Assembly: GCF_965232525.1 (NCBI RefSeq)
Contig: NZ_OZ246980.1
Location: 434,001 to 498,000, forward strand
Origin: Bauldia sp965232525
Lineage (GTDB): Bacteria; Pseudomonadota; Alphaproteobacteria; Rhizobiales; Kaistiaceae
Direction: 5' to 3'
Length of the DNA: 64,000 nucleotides
Shown here: positions 25,346 through 36,200 of the stretch, one piece after another
Layout: every line of letters starts with the position of its first letter
Position numbering within the stretch: position 1 is the first letter of the stretch
Notes under the pieces: generated by a model
What the model saw: the letters and a program-made list of their open reading frames with translations, nothing else
Told to the model about the DNA's origin: nothing
The model's database searches: none
Position numbers and translations under genes: made by a program

Positions 25346-26314
25346 ATGCTCAAGCTCATCGGACTGTCTCTGACGGCCTGCGTCGCCATGACCGGCGTCG
25401 CTTTCGCCGACTGCCACTGGCTGCCCGAGCGGCCCGTGACCTATGTGGTGCCGTGGGGTGCCGGCGGCGGCACCGACGCCAATTCGCGCATGTTGGCGAG
25501 CCTGCTCGAGAAGGAAATGGGGCAGCCGTTCAACGTGGTGAACCGCACCGGCGGCAACGGCGTGGTCGGCCACTCGGCGATCGCCACCGCGGAGCCGGAC
25601 GGCTACACGGTGGGCGCGGCGACGGTGGAAATCACCACCATGCACCATGCCGGCCTCACCGAACTCAACCAGGACAACATCACCCCGATCGCGCTGGTCG
25701 ACGTGGTGCCGTCGAGCGTATTGGTTGCCGCCGACTCCCAGTTCAACTCGCTGGGCGAGCTGCTTGACTACGCCAAGGCCAATCCCGGCGAACTGACCGG
25801 CTCGGGCACCGCGCAGGGTGGCATCTGGCACCTGGCGCTGGCCGGCCTGCTCAACGCCGAAGGCATCGATCCAGCCGCGATCCGCTGGGTTCCCTCTGAC
25901 GGCGCGGCCTCGGCGATGCAGGAACTGATCGCCGGCGGTGTCGACGTCGCCACCCCGGCGCTGTCGGAAGGCAAGGCGCTGGTGGAGTCAGGCGAACTGA
26001 AGGCGCTCGCCTACATGCACGATTCGCCGATGGCGGCGCTGCCGGACGTGCCGACCACCAAGGACGCGCTCGACAGCGGCTGGACACTCGCCGCGTTCAT
26101 CAGCATCTCCGGCCCCGAGGGCCTGCCGGACGCGATCGCCTGCGCCTACGAGAAGGCGGCGCTCGCCGCGTTCGACACCCAGGAATGGGCCGACTTCAAG
26201 GCTTCGCGCGGCGCCGACGTGGTCAAGATGGGTCGTGAGGATCTCGCCGACATGATGGCGACCACCTCCGACAATCTCGGCGCCACCATGCAGGCGATCG
26301 GCATCGCCCAGTAA
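25346..26314 (+). CDS. tctC: Tripartite tricarboxylate transporter substrate-binding protein (TctC/Bug family)
   Basis: A 322-residue periplasmic binding protein with signal peptide LKLIGLSLTACVAMTGVAFA. The Bug-family start WLPERPVTYVVPWGAGGGTDANSRML is followed by the ligand-loop-like VNRTGGNGVVGHSAIATAEPDGYTVG. It captures a carboxylate and delivers it to TctAB; the ligand is unknown. The ATG at 25346 follows GAGGAGAGGAAAAGGA. It is first of three genes encoding the complete transporter. Confidence 0.93.
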   Translation: MLKLIGLSLTACVAMTGVAFADCHWLPERPVTYVVPWGAGGGTDANSRMLASLLEKEMGQPFNVVNRTGGNGVVGHSAIATAEPDGYTVGAATVEITTMHHAGLTELNQDNITPIALVDVVPSSVLVAADSQFNSLGELLDYAKANPGELTGSGTAQGGIWHLALAGLLNAEGIDPAAIRWVPSDGAASAMQELIAGGVDVATPALSEGKALVESGELKALAYMHDSPMAALPDVPTTKDALDSGWTLAAFISISGPEGLPDAIACAYEKAALAAFDTQEWADFKASRGADVVKMGREDLADMMATTSDNLGATMQAIGIAQ

Positions 26315-26371
26315 ACCGGTCCGCGGGGTGGCGGCGATGCTCGCCGCCCCGCCACCAAAGGCGCCCGGCCG

Positions 26372-26848
26372 GTGAAATTCAATGACCTGGTGCTTGGCGC
26401 CATCCTCATCGTGTTCGGCGCGGTCGTCGTCGTCCATGTCGGGACCTTCCCCGAGATGGGCGGGATGGAGTACGGCCCGGCCTTCTTCCCCCGGCTGATC
26501 GGCGTTGCCTTCATCCTGATCGGTGGAGCGATGGCGATCGGCGGGATCGCCGCCCGGCGAAGTGGTGGCGCGCCAGTGACGCTGCCGGCGTGGGGACGCG
26601 ATCCGGTCGCCATTCTGCGCGTGGTGGCGGTGATCGGCGCAATCGTCCTGTTCGTGCTGCTCGCGCCGGTGCTCGGCTTCCTGCTCACCACTGGCGTGCT
26701 GACGCTGGCACTCCTCCTGATCATGGGCGCCCGCTGGATCATCGCGGTGCCGCTGGCGCTGATCCTGCCGATCGGCCTCCACTACGGCTTCGCGGTGGCG
26801 CTTCGGGTGCCGCTGCCGCGCGGGCTGATCGAACAGACCTTCATGTGA
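26372..26848 (+). CDS. tctB: Tripartite tricarboxylate transporter small membrane subunit (TctB)
   Basis: A 158-residue membrane protein with four hydrophobic helices, beginning FNDLVLGAILIVFGAVVVVHVG and containing EYGPAFFPRLIGVAFILIGG, the characteristic early TctB (DUF1468) pattern. It starts with GTG at 26372. Located between the binding protein and the large permease; tctA begins 5 bp after its stop. Confidence 0.9.
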   Translation: MKFNDLVLGAILIVFGAVVVVHVGTFPEMGGMEYGPAFFPRLIGVAFILIGGAMAIGGIAARRSGGAPVTLPAWGRDPVAILRVVAVIGAIVLFVLLAPVLGFLLTTGVLTLALLLIMGARWIIAVPLALILPIGLHYGFAVALRVPLPRGLIEQTFM

Positions 26849-26853
26849 GCTCG

Positions 26854-28344
26854 ATGGTCGAGGTCTTTCAGCTCGTTTTCCAATGGGAGGTGCTGTCGGT
26901 CATCGTACTGGCCGCCTGCTACGGGCTATTCGTCGGATCGGTCCCCGGTCTGACGGCGACCATGTCAGTCGCGCTCTTGGTGCCGATCACCTTCTTCCTC
27001 GATCCGGTGCCGGCGGTGGCGGCGATCGCGACCGCTGCGGCGACCGCCATCTTCGCCGGCGACATTCCCGGCGCGCTCCTCCGCATCCCCGGTACGCCGG
27101 CCTCGGCCGCCTATGTCGACGAAGCGTTCGCGCTGACCCAGAAAGGCATGGCCGAGCGCGGCCTGGCGACCAGCCTGGTCACCGCCAGCCTCGGCGGCCT
27201 GATCGGCGTCGGATTGCTGACCATCTTCGCCCAGCAGCTGGCGGCGGTGGCGGTGAAATTCTCATCGGTCGAATATTTCTGGCTCGGCTGCCTCGGCCTG
27301 ACATCGGCGGTCGCGGTGTCGAGCGCATCGCTGCTGCGCGGCGCCACGTCACTATTCATCGGGCTGTTCATCTCGACGGTCGGCATCGACATCGCCACCG
27401 GCCATCCGCGCTTCACCTTCGGCGAGATGAACCTGCTCGACGGCGTTTCCTTCATCCCGGCGATGATCGGGATGTTCGCGCTGAGCCAGGTGATCCGCAC
27501 CGTCGCCACCGATCTCGACAGCGTCGTGCCCAAGGCCAAGATCGGCGGCCTGGTGTCGGAGATGATCAATGTGGTGCGCCGCTACTGGCGCAACATCATC
27601 CGCTCATCGGTGCTCGGCAACGTGCTCGGCGCCCTGCCCGGCGCCGGCGCCGACATCGCGGCCTGGGTCGCCTACGCGCTCTCCAAGCGGTTTTCGAAGA
27701 CACCGGAGAAATACGGCACCGGCCACGCCGAAGGTATCGCCGACGCCGGTGCGGCCAACAACTCGGCCGTCGCCGGCGCCTGGACCCCGGCGCTGGTGTT
27801 CGGCATTCCCGGCGACACTGTCACCGCGATCGCCATCGGCGTCCTGATGCTGAAAGGCATCACACCGAGCCCGCGAGTGTTCGTCACCGACGGGCAACTG
27901 GTCTACGCGATCTTCCTCGCCTTCGCGCTCGCCAACCTGATCCTGCTGCCGCTTGGCATCATCGCCATTCGCGCCGCCCGCTTCGCCATCGCGATCCCCA
28001 AGCGCGTGCTGATGCCGCTGATCCTGATCTTCTGCATCATCGGCTCCTACGCGGTCGACAACACCCTGTTCTCGGTGTGGATCATGCTGGTGCTTGGCCT
28101 CCTCGCCTATCTGATGGAGGAGAACGGAATACCGATCGCGCCGGCGATCCTCGGCATCGTTCTCGGCAAGATCATCGAGAAGAACTTCCTGATCACCATG
28201 ATCAAGACCCAAGGCGATCCGCTCGGGTTTTTCGACCGACCCGTCGCCGGCGTTCTCGGAGTTATCACCCTCGGCATCTGGATCTACCTGATCGGCTCCG
28301 GGATCTACGCCGCCGTGCGCAAGCCCAAAGACGCCGAGGCCTGA
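26854..28344 (+). CDS. tctA: Tripartite tricarboxylate transporter large permease (TctA)
   Basis: A 496-residue permease with 11-12 hydrophobic helices. Family motifs include GLFVGSVPGLTATMSVALLVP near the N-terminus, SVLGNVLGALPGAGADIAAWVAY and NNSAVAGAWTPALVFGIPGDTVTAIAIGVLMLKG. It drives ion-coupled uptake of the TctC ligand. The ATG at 26854 is the natural start; frames upstream overlap tctB out of register. Confidence 0.95.
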   Translation: MVEVFQLVFQWEVLSVIVLAACYGLFVGSVPGLTATMSVALLVPITFFLDPVPAVAAIATAAATAIFAGDIPGALLRIPGTPASAAYVDEAFALTQKGMAERGLATSLVTASLGGLIGVGLLTIFAQQLAAVAVKFSSVEYFWLGCLGLTSAVAVSSASLLRGATSLFIGLFISTVGIDIATGHPRFTFGEMNLLDGVSFIPAMIGMFALSQVIRTVATDLDSVVPKAKIGGLVSEMINVVRRYWRNIIRSSVLGNVLGALPGAGADIAAWVAYALSKRFSKTPEKYGTGHAEGIADAGAANNSAVAGAWTPALVFGIPGDTVTAIAIGVLMLKGITPSPRVFVTDGQLVYAIFLAFALANLILLPLGIIAIRAARFAIAIPKRVLMPLILIFCIIGSYAVDNTLFSVWIMLVLGLLAYLMEENGIPIAPAILGIVLGKIIEKNFLITMIKTQGDPLGFFDRPVAGVLGVITLGIWIYLIGSGIYAAVRKPKDAEA

Positions 28345-28354
28345 TACAGGCGTG

Positions 28355-28533
28355 GATATGGCGAGGCTCGGCGGCGGAGTCGGTTTAGCCGAGCTTGGTG
28401 AGGGGTGTTGGCGGAACCGACGACTCGTCAACGTCCAAACCCCTCACCCGGTTTGCCTAAGCTCGTCCCTCGCCAAGGCAAAACCTGCCCCCCGATCGCG
28501 TCGGGGGCAGGCTCTCTCCCGCCGGGAGAGGGC
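28355..28533. repeat. Long inverted-repeat element (REP-like family A), copy 2
   Basis: Same order of modules as at 21981-22180: GCGAGGCTCGGCGGCGGAG, GAGCTTGGTGAGGGGTGTTGG, CCCCTCACCCGGTTTGCC, TAAGCTCGTCCCTCGCCAAGG and GGGGGCAGGCTCTCTCCC, same orientation. The central loop differs from copy 1, as expected for independently evolving dispersed copies. It begins just after the tctA stop and may also affect transcript ends. Confidence 0.75.
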
Positions 28534-28572
28534 GTCCGACGTCACCGCCACGCACTTGCCAAATCGCAAACG

Positions 28573-28878
28573 TTACGTCTCGGTTCGTCGATCGAGCGTC
28601 GCCACAATCCGCGCGACAACGCCATCCGTGTCACGCATGACCTCGTGGTTCCAGAAACGAACCACCAGATACCCCGCGGCTTCGAGAACCGCCGTACGCT
28701 CCCGATCGGCCTCCACCAGTGCTCCGTGGTGATAGCCGTCAACCTCGACGATCAACCGAGCGCCCTCCGAGACGAAGTCGACAACGAAGCGGCCGATCGG
28801 CACTTGCCGCCTGAACTTTGCGCCACGGAGTTTCCGATTGCGCAAATGAAACCAGAGGCGCTGTTCGGCCGGCGTCAT
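28573..28878 (-). CDS. DUF559 domain protein (endonuclease-like fold)
   Basis: A 101-residue protein with the DUF559 pattern: TPAEQRLWFHLRNRKLRGAKFRRQVPIGRFVVDF, then LIVEVDGYHHG and VVRFWNHEVM. The E..D.YHH-type core resembles PD-(D/E)xK and Vsr-like nucleases, so nuclease activity is possible but unproven. Many copies of this family occur as single genes in alphaproteobacteria. Flanked by repeats on both sides. Confidence 0.82.
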   Translation of the reverse strand: MTPAEQRLWFHLRNRKLRGAKFRRQVPIGRFVVDFVSEGARLIVEVDGYHHGALVEADRERTAVLEAAGYLVVRFWNHEVMRDTDGVVARIVATLDRRTET

Positions 28879-29285
28879 AGTCCGCCGCAGACGTCACGCC
28901 GTCGTCACCGAACGCCGCTTCAGGTTTGACACGCCGCTCCAGCTCCAGTTCGTTGTCCGTTTCCGATAAGCTCAAGACCGCGCCGAAGCAAATCTCGCGG
29001 GGAGCAGCAGCGCCCCTCTCCCGGCGGGAGAGGGCTTGCGGCGTCGGCGGTGCAGGGCGCGAGCGCCATCCTCCTCTCCCCTCGCGAGAGGGAGCCGGCG
29101 AGTAGGTTTTCGGCGCCACCACCATGATCAAGGTTTCGCACTGGTTCGCCGGCAAAGAAAAGGCACCGCCGCCGCCAGCATCGCTCCGTTGACAAGCCGC
29201 TGAAGCTGCCGTTTTTTCGCCTACGGTCCAGTCTATGGCAGGCGCCAAGGCGGGAAACACATCGACGACTTCAGTGGAGAACACG
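28879..29285. repeat. Intergenic region with hairpins, no gene recognised
   Basis: Contains a perfect 9-bp stem of CCCTCTCCC and GGGAGAGGG with a 3-nt loop (29014-29034) and a related CCTCTCCCCTCGCGAGAGGG further on, relatives of the ends of family A elements. A 22-codon plus-strand frame at 29124 (MIKVSHWFAGK) faintly recalls an aldehyde dehydrogenase start but is too short to call. The remaining sequence is the likely promoter of the protease gene. Confidence 0.5.
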
Positions 29286-30194
29286 ATGAAAACAAATCGT
29301 TATTCTGGACTCGGCGTAGCAACTCTCACCGCGGCGGTCTTCGCGGTCCTTCCCGCCAGCGCGGAAATCAGTACGGAATTCGTCGTCGGCGGTTCACCCG
29401 CCGCGGAAGGCGCCTGGCCCTGGCAGGTGCGCCTGCTCGACACCCGCGACCCCAATTCCGGTTTCTGCGGCGGTTCGCTGATCGACCCGCAATGGGTTCT
29501 CACCGCCGCCCACTGTCTGGTGGTCGGCGACGGGATCGTCGAGCGTGTCGTGGTCGGCCACGGCAGCATCTACCAGAGCAAGCTGAAAATGGTCGACGGC
29601 GCGATGATCATCGTTCATCCCGACTATCTGACCGACAATCACGCCGATCTCGCACTCATCAAGCTCGCCGAGCCGATCACCGGCGCCGCGACGATCGGCA
29701 TCGCCGATCCGACCGCCGAGAGCGCGCTGATCAGCCCCGGCACCAAGCTGACGGTCACCGGCTGGGGGGCGTTGTGGGATTTCGAGGGCTTCGAGGAGGC
29801 GCTCTATTCGCGGAGCGGACGGCCCGAGGTCAATACCCGCGCCCTGCTCTCGGCCAATGCGCTGATGTCGCCGGAGCAGCTTCACGAGGTGGAGGTCGAG
29901 GTGATCGACACCGAGGAGTGCCGGGCCGCCTACGAGGCCTACGGCCAAGCCACCGGCGCCGGGTTCTCGATCGCACGGACGGAAATCTGCGCCGGCAGCC
30001 CGAGCGGCGCCAAGGACTCTTGCTACGGTGACAGCGGGGGACCGCTGGTGGTCAGGGCCGACACCCCGCAAGGCTACCTCCAGGTCGGCGTGGTGAGTTG
30101 GGGGAGCCAGTGCGGCAACCCGGTCCTGCCCGGTGTCTACAATCGCATCTCGCGCTTCACCGACTGGGTCGGCGCACAGATGGCCAACAACTAG
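29286..30194 (+). CDS. Secreted trypsin-like serine protease (peptidase S1)
   Basis: A 302-residue protease with a signal peptide (ATLTAAVFAVLPASA), a zymogen-like start EFVVGGSPAAEGAWPWQVRLL, and the catalytic triad in LTAAHCLV (His), DNHADLALIKL (Asp) and CYGDSGGPLVV (Ser). Cysteines pair as in animal-type trypsins (FCGGSLI, AAHC, QCGNPVLPGVYNRIS). The unusually complete chymotrypsin-fold signature differs from the HtrA-type protease at 38877. It ends 52 bp from the stop of the convergent STAND gene. Export to periplasm or medium is expected. Confidence 0.92.
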   Translation: MKTNRYSGLGVATLTAAVFAVLPASAEISTEFVVGGSPAAEGAWPWQVRLLDTRDPNSGFCGGSLIDPQWVLTAAHCLVVGDGIVERVVVGHGSIYQSKLKMVDGAMIIVHPDYLTDNHADLALIKLAEPITGAATIGIADPTAESALISPGTKLTVTGWGALWDFEGFEEALYSRSGRPEVNTRALLSANALMSPEQLHEVEVEVIDTEECRAAYEAYGQATGAGFSIARTEICAGSPSGAKDSCYGDSGGPLVVRADTPQGYLQVGVVSWGSQCGNPVLPGVYNRISRFTDWVGAQMANN

Positions 30195-30246
30195 CCGGCC
30201 ACCGAACGGTGTGTCATGGCGGGCGCCCGAACGCGGCGCCCGCGCT

Positions 30247-33200
30247 TCACGACAACCCGAGAATCTCGCGGCTCAGGTCTTCGTCGATGGTGACGAGGAA
30301 TGGCCGTTCGCGGTCGGCGACACGCTGGCGGACGGCGTCCAATTCATCGTCGGCGAGCGCCAGAGCCGCGAGCCTCTCATTGGCTAGATCCGAGTCCGCC
30401 AGGCGGCCCGCATCCTCGAAGAGCCGGGCCGCGACGCTGAGGTGAACGGCTTCGGTCACGCGATCGGGCGCCATCTCCGCCAGGTCGATGTGGGCCTCCG
30501 GGACATCGAACGTCGCAGCCTTGCCCGTGAGCCAGGCCAGCACGTCCTGGTGCTGGTTAGCGCGGAGAAGCGCGGCCAGATCGGGATAGGCGTAGGCGAG
30601 GCTCAGCGCTGAGAAGGTCGTCAACAAATCGGTCGGCGCGACGACATCGATATCGGCCGCGCGAACCAACAGCGCCAGGTTGCCGTAGGCAATCGGCAGG
30701 CCGGCCTCGGCTGCCGGGAGCACCAGGGCAAGGACCCCGTTCAGATCGGCCCGGTCGGACTTGGCAAGCGCCCGAGCGCGACTGAAGAGCTCGCGCGGCG
30801 TATCGCCGGTACACGCCTCGAAGATCGCTTCGACATCGATGTCTGCCTGGCGCACCGGGGGCGCTGTCCGGCCGACATCGTCGGGATGGGCCGCGACGCT
30901 GTCGCACGTCGTCGCCGGTCTGTTCGAACCGTCAACGACACCTAATACCGCGCCGGCTCGGGCCGCCGTCAGCCCCCAGTGAATGTCACCCAGTGCGTCG
31001 AGGCTCCAGCCGGTATCAGCACCGATCAGACCACGCGCAGCCGCTTCAACACGCAGGTCTTCGCGCTCCTTTGCCAGTTCGAGCAAAGTTGAAGCAAGTT
31101 CGGCGAAGCGAGCCCTATCGAAGTCCCCGTCCGGCAATCTGTCGGCCTCCGCGAAAGCCGGGTCGGCGCGTAGCCGCACCATTGCCCGTTCCAGCGCGCG
31201 CACAGCGCCATCGAATGCCAAGCGTTGCCGATACTCCGACAGATCGACGACTTGGGGGTCACCGCGCGTGGGCGTGGACGCTTCCATGGCCTTGTCGAGT
31301 AGGGTGAGCACATCGTCCAATGGAGCGGTGTCGATCGCCGCCGCATAAGCACTGCCGAGGACGAAGCGGTCCCACAATGGCAATTGGGGTACCGGACTCG
31401 CCGCCTCGAAGTCGACGATCGCCGCGGCAAGCCATCTATCGAACTGTGACGAATCGATATCCGGGAAACCCCGGTCCTCCAGCGTGCTCATCCAGAAGCG
31501 GACCCGGCCGCGCAGCGCCAGCCAGCGCGATCGATCGCTCACGTCGCCCTGGTTGATCATCGCGGTCAGGAAGGCTTCGGCTGTCTGCAGCTCGTCGAGG
31601 AACGCCACGGCGCTGGTTTCGACGATCGACTGCTGCCGGCTCTCCCAATCGTAGTCGAGGAAATCAAAGCTGAGCGCAGCGAGGCCTGTGAGGTCGACCG
31701 TCGTCGGGTCAGCCGCCGCAAGCGTCCGCAGAGCGTCGCGGGCGATGCTCCTGAGTTCGGTGCTGCGGGTGATCGGCTCCGCCCGGTCGATATCGATCAA
31801 CGCGAGGATCGTCACCGCGGTCAGCGTGTCGGCACCGGCGACACCCGTGTCGCGGAGCTTGTCGCCAACCTCCCGCAGGGCATCGATCCGGCCGAGCAGG
31901 CCGGATCGCGCCGATAGCGTGTTCGGCGCCTCGGTGAGAAGCTGCAGCACACGCCGATAATGCACCGCTGCGCGGCCCGGGTCGCCGGCAACCAGCGCAT
32001 CGGCAAGGGCTTCCTCGACGAGTGCCTGCAAGATCGGCCGACCTTCCGCCGCGGGATCGGTCGCCGCGATGGTGTCGAGCCAGCCGGAAAGGCCCGCCAG
32101 AGCGGCGATCCGCTCGTCGTTGGTCGGCGGCGTCAGAGGCGATCCGTCAACGCCCGGTTCGCCGGCGACCAGCCGGGCGAAGACCGCTGCGACCCGGTCG
32201 TCGGCGAGCACCCGCGCCAGGGCCGCCCGGCGTGCCGCCACCATCGGCGGGATCTCAGCGCCGGCAAAGCGGAACAACTGCTCCGCCCGGGCATAGTGGT
32301 AGAGCGCATCGGCGAGGGTAGCCGGATCGAGGTCGCCGCGCTCCAGCACCGCCGCCCGATGCCAGTGATCGAAGGGGTCGCCGGACGCCGTTGGCAGATC
32401 GACATCGCCGCCCGGCGCGCCACGCGCTACGTCCTCGACGACGGCGCGGCCGAGAATGCGGCCCTGCCACGGCGCATAGCGGTCGAGGAGATCGGCGGCC
32501 AAGGGTGCCTTCCCCGCGATCTCGCTGGTCAAGAGGGCCGCGGCGTAGGGGTCGATGTCGGCGGCGGCGAGCAACGCGAGGGCGCGGGCGCGGTTCTCCT
32601 CGTCAAGCGCATCGGCGATCGCCGCACCGGCGGCTGTTCCGCGGCAAACCCGCCCGACCGTATCGAACAACGGCGTGACGTTGTCGCCGCCCTCGGCGCG
32701 GGCGGCCACCGCGATCGCCGCCTCGCAGGCACCCGCCGTGTCATCGCCCATCGCGCCGCCGGCGCGGGCGTTCAGCATTTCGAACGCGGGGCGGAACTCG
32801 CTCGCCGCGTCGTCGTCGCGGTACTCGCCGCGCAGCGTCGTCAGGCCGAGCAACACCTTGTCGTCGGGCAGCGGCGCCGACGGGGCGAACACCTCGGCGC
32901 CGAAGGCGGTCGATACCAGTTCGCCGTTGGCGAGCCGGCCGGCCAGCGTCTCCCACGGCACGGCGTAAAGGGGTACCAGGCGGTTGTCGTCGAAGGTGAA
33001 GACCATCGAGCGCAGCCAGTACCCGCCGGCATCCCCGGCGTTTGCGACGACCGTGTCGTTGGCCGCCGCCAGGCTCATGGCGCCGAAGCTCGACAGGCCA
33101 GTCTCGACGCTATGTTCGAGCCCGACTTCGCCATCGGCGATACGACGGACTTCGATGGCACCGTCGGTGGTCGCCAGTGCCAGGGTGCGGTCGCCGAGGC

Positions 33201-36200
33201 CGATCACATCGGCGATGGTGTTGCTCGTGAAGACGCCGATCGCCAGCGCTTCGCGCCCGTTCGGGCCGCCGAGGGTGAGGGCGGCGAGGCCGTTGTCGCC
33301 CCAGAGATAAACGACCGCGGCCGCCGGGTCGGAGCGGAAACCGATGACGTCGCCGACCGCCTGCAGGACCGCGTCGTCGATGACGATCGGGTGAAACGCG
33401 GACGAGGCGCGCTCAGTCCCGGCGCCGGTGTCGGACCGCGCGATCCGCCAGAACGCGCCGTCGGCATCGCGGCCGAGAAACGCGGCGCCGTCGGTGTCGA
33501 GCGGGACCAATGCCAACAACGTATCCACCCGGCGGCCGCTGCCGTCGCTCGCCAGATTGGCGATCCAGCGCGGCGCGCGGCCATCGCCGAGGAACACGTG
33601 CTGTCCGTAGTTGGACGCGGCGAGCAGGGTCTCACCGTTCGGCGCGAGCGCCGCCGCAAGGATGCGGCAGGACCCCAGCCGCTGGTCGGGGGTCGCCGGG
33701 CAGCGCACGGCGCGCGGGGTCAAGGTCTCGTCGACGGTGAAGTCGCCGACATCGGGTGTGTAGCGACGCACGCTGATTTCCGCGTCGCCCAGTTCGCCGT
33801 CCTCGGTCTCGGGCCGGACGACTTCGGCCACCTGGAACACGTCGCCGGCAATCCGCGAGGCGACAACGGTCTCGTCTTCGTTGAAGGCGCCGGCGAGGCG
33901 GGAAATCAGCCGCGCCTGGAACAGGCGATCGACGTGACGGGTGGTGAGTTCGGTCGGATAGGCTGTGCCGGTCGCGGCCAGAACGCCGAGCCCGGAGGCG
34001 AGACCCTCCTGCCCCCACGCCTGCGGATCGAAGGGCACGACCGTGTCCGACCACATGCCGTCGGAGCGGGCGAGGCGCAGCACCGCGAGATCGTTGAGGA
34101 CCCAGGCCACGTCTTCGGCATCGTCGTCATTACTAACGGTAGAGAAGACGATCTCGATCACCGGATCGACCCCGGCGATGCTGTAGAGCTGGTCGAGCCG
34201 CATGCGGTTGGGCGCGTCGCCGCTCCACAAAATCGCGCCGTCGACGCGGTCGACCAGCAGCAGGCACGTTGGCTCGGCGGCGAGCGGATTGGCGACCGTC
34301 CCAGCTGCCGGGTCGAAGCAGTCGTCGGCCACAACGCTGGCGACGATGTAGCGCTCGTCGACGGTGAGCCGTGCGTCGGCAACCCGACCGAGGCCGTCAT
34401 AGACGACCGGGTCGGCACCCAGATCGAACGCGGTGACGGCGCCATCGACGACGACGAAGACCACGTCGGCGAACACGCCGGCGATCGCCGTGCGCGGGGT
34501 GCTGATCGCTGGTTCGCCTAAATCGATGTCGACGACCTTGGTCCACGAACTCCAGCCGGAACCGGTGCGTTCGACGATCAGGAGGCGAGGCAGGATCTGG
34601 TTGGTTCCGAACGCCTCGGCATAGGTGATGTAGAGCCGGGCGCCGACCGGGTCGTAGTAAACGTCATCGATGCGTTCGATCTCGCCGCCGATCGAGTCGG
34701 TGTAGCGCGTGAAGGTACCGTCGGCGCCAAAGGCCGCCCAGAGGTGGCCGTCGATGGCGGCGAGCACCGCGGCTGGAATGTCGGGTCCGATCACCGCGGC
34801 GGCGACGGGCGTCTGCTCATAAGATGTGGCGATGTCCGGCAACGGATAGCGGGCGACGATCCGGCCGATCGGATCGAGGATCCGCAGGAACCGGGAACCC
34901 GGCGACCAGGTCGCGATCGCGGTCAGTCCCGGACCACCGGGCGGATCGGTCCACGTGCTGCTGTCGCCGAGATCGAGCGCCGGCGCCGGGATGGTGGCCC
35001 TGGCGAGCTCCGCCTGTAGCGCCAGGGCCGGGCGCAGCAGTTCGACCGCCGCCTGGTTCTCGATCGTCGCCTCGGCGGGATCGGCGACATAGGCGGCCTC
35101 GGCGACCCGCGCCAGCAGGCTGCCGGCTCGCGCGGCATCCGCCGGCGTCTGGTCAATGGCGGTGTGCCAGGCATTGACGCGGCTTTCCAGTTGCTGCGCC
35201 AGCAACCGCGCGTTGGCCCGCGCCGCCTCGGCCTGGGCAATGCGCGCCGCTTCCGCCGAGCGTTCCGCCGCCTCCCGCGCCTGCTCGGCTTCCTCCCGCT
35301 GGCGTTCGGCGAGATCGGCCTGCTCCGCGGCTTCAGCCTGGGCGGCACGAGCCGTTTCTGCTGATTGTTCCGCTGCTTCGCGCGCCCGCTCGGCCTCGAC
35401 ACGTTCCTGCTCGGCGCGCGCCCGCTCCTCGTTGGCGATCGTGGCCTGCTGTTCGGCGCGCTCGCGTTCCTGATCGGCCAGTTCGCTCTGACGCTCGGCC
35501 TCCTGCCGCTGCTGTTCGGCCTCCTCGCGGGCCTGGTCGGCGATCGTCGCCTGCTGGGTGGCGATCTCCGCCTGCTGATTGGCCTCCAGCCACAGATAGA
35601 CAGCCGTCCCGGCACCAAGGACGACGAGCACCGTGGCGACGGCAAGCGCCCCGCTCAGCCGCTTGAAGCGGGTACCGCTGCGCGCCTGCTCGCGCGCCTC
35701 GATCAAGCGCCGCTGGTCGGCGGCCTCCCGTTCCTTGCGTTCGGTCTCGGCCCGGCGGCTCTCGTCGAGAAATTGCCGGGCCTCGGCATAGCGGTTGCCG
35801 TAGCGTGCGGCCCAGGCTTCGGTCGGCTTGGCCCGCTCCCACCAGGCAACCTGATTGTCGAGATCGAGGCCGGTGAGCAGGCCGCCGGTGCCGGCCGCGT
35901 AGCGCTCGGCCCGCGACAGAAGCTGGCTCCAGGCTTCGGCCGACTGCGCCTCCTCGTCGAGGCACCGGGACAACCGCCGCCACTGCCGGATCAGGCTTTC
36001 GTGGGAGATGTCGATGATCGTGTCGTCGGTGATCGCCTCCGGCCGCCCCGGCGTGAGGAAGTTGACGCCCGGCGCCCGGAATGCCTCGACCACGGCCATG
36101 ACCGCATCGCGGCGACCATCGGCGAGGTCCACCAGCTCGCCGAAACTGGTCGGGCGGCGTACCGCATCGGCAACGGTCTTGCCGGTGACCAGCCCGCGGA

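Noticed and set aside
31960..34521. 853-codon plus-strand open frame
   Set aside because: It lies entirely antisense to the STAND gene, has no recognisable domain and is rich in Arg/Gly/Ala/Asp as expected from reading GC-biased codons backwards.
35150..35600. Apparent tandem DNA repeat or minisatellite
   Set aside because: It is the coding sequence of the STAND coiled coil with recurrent Ala/Glu/Gln codons; the period is heptad-like and irregular, not a DNA repeat array.
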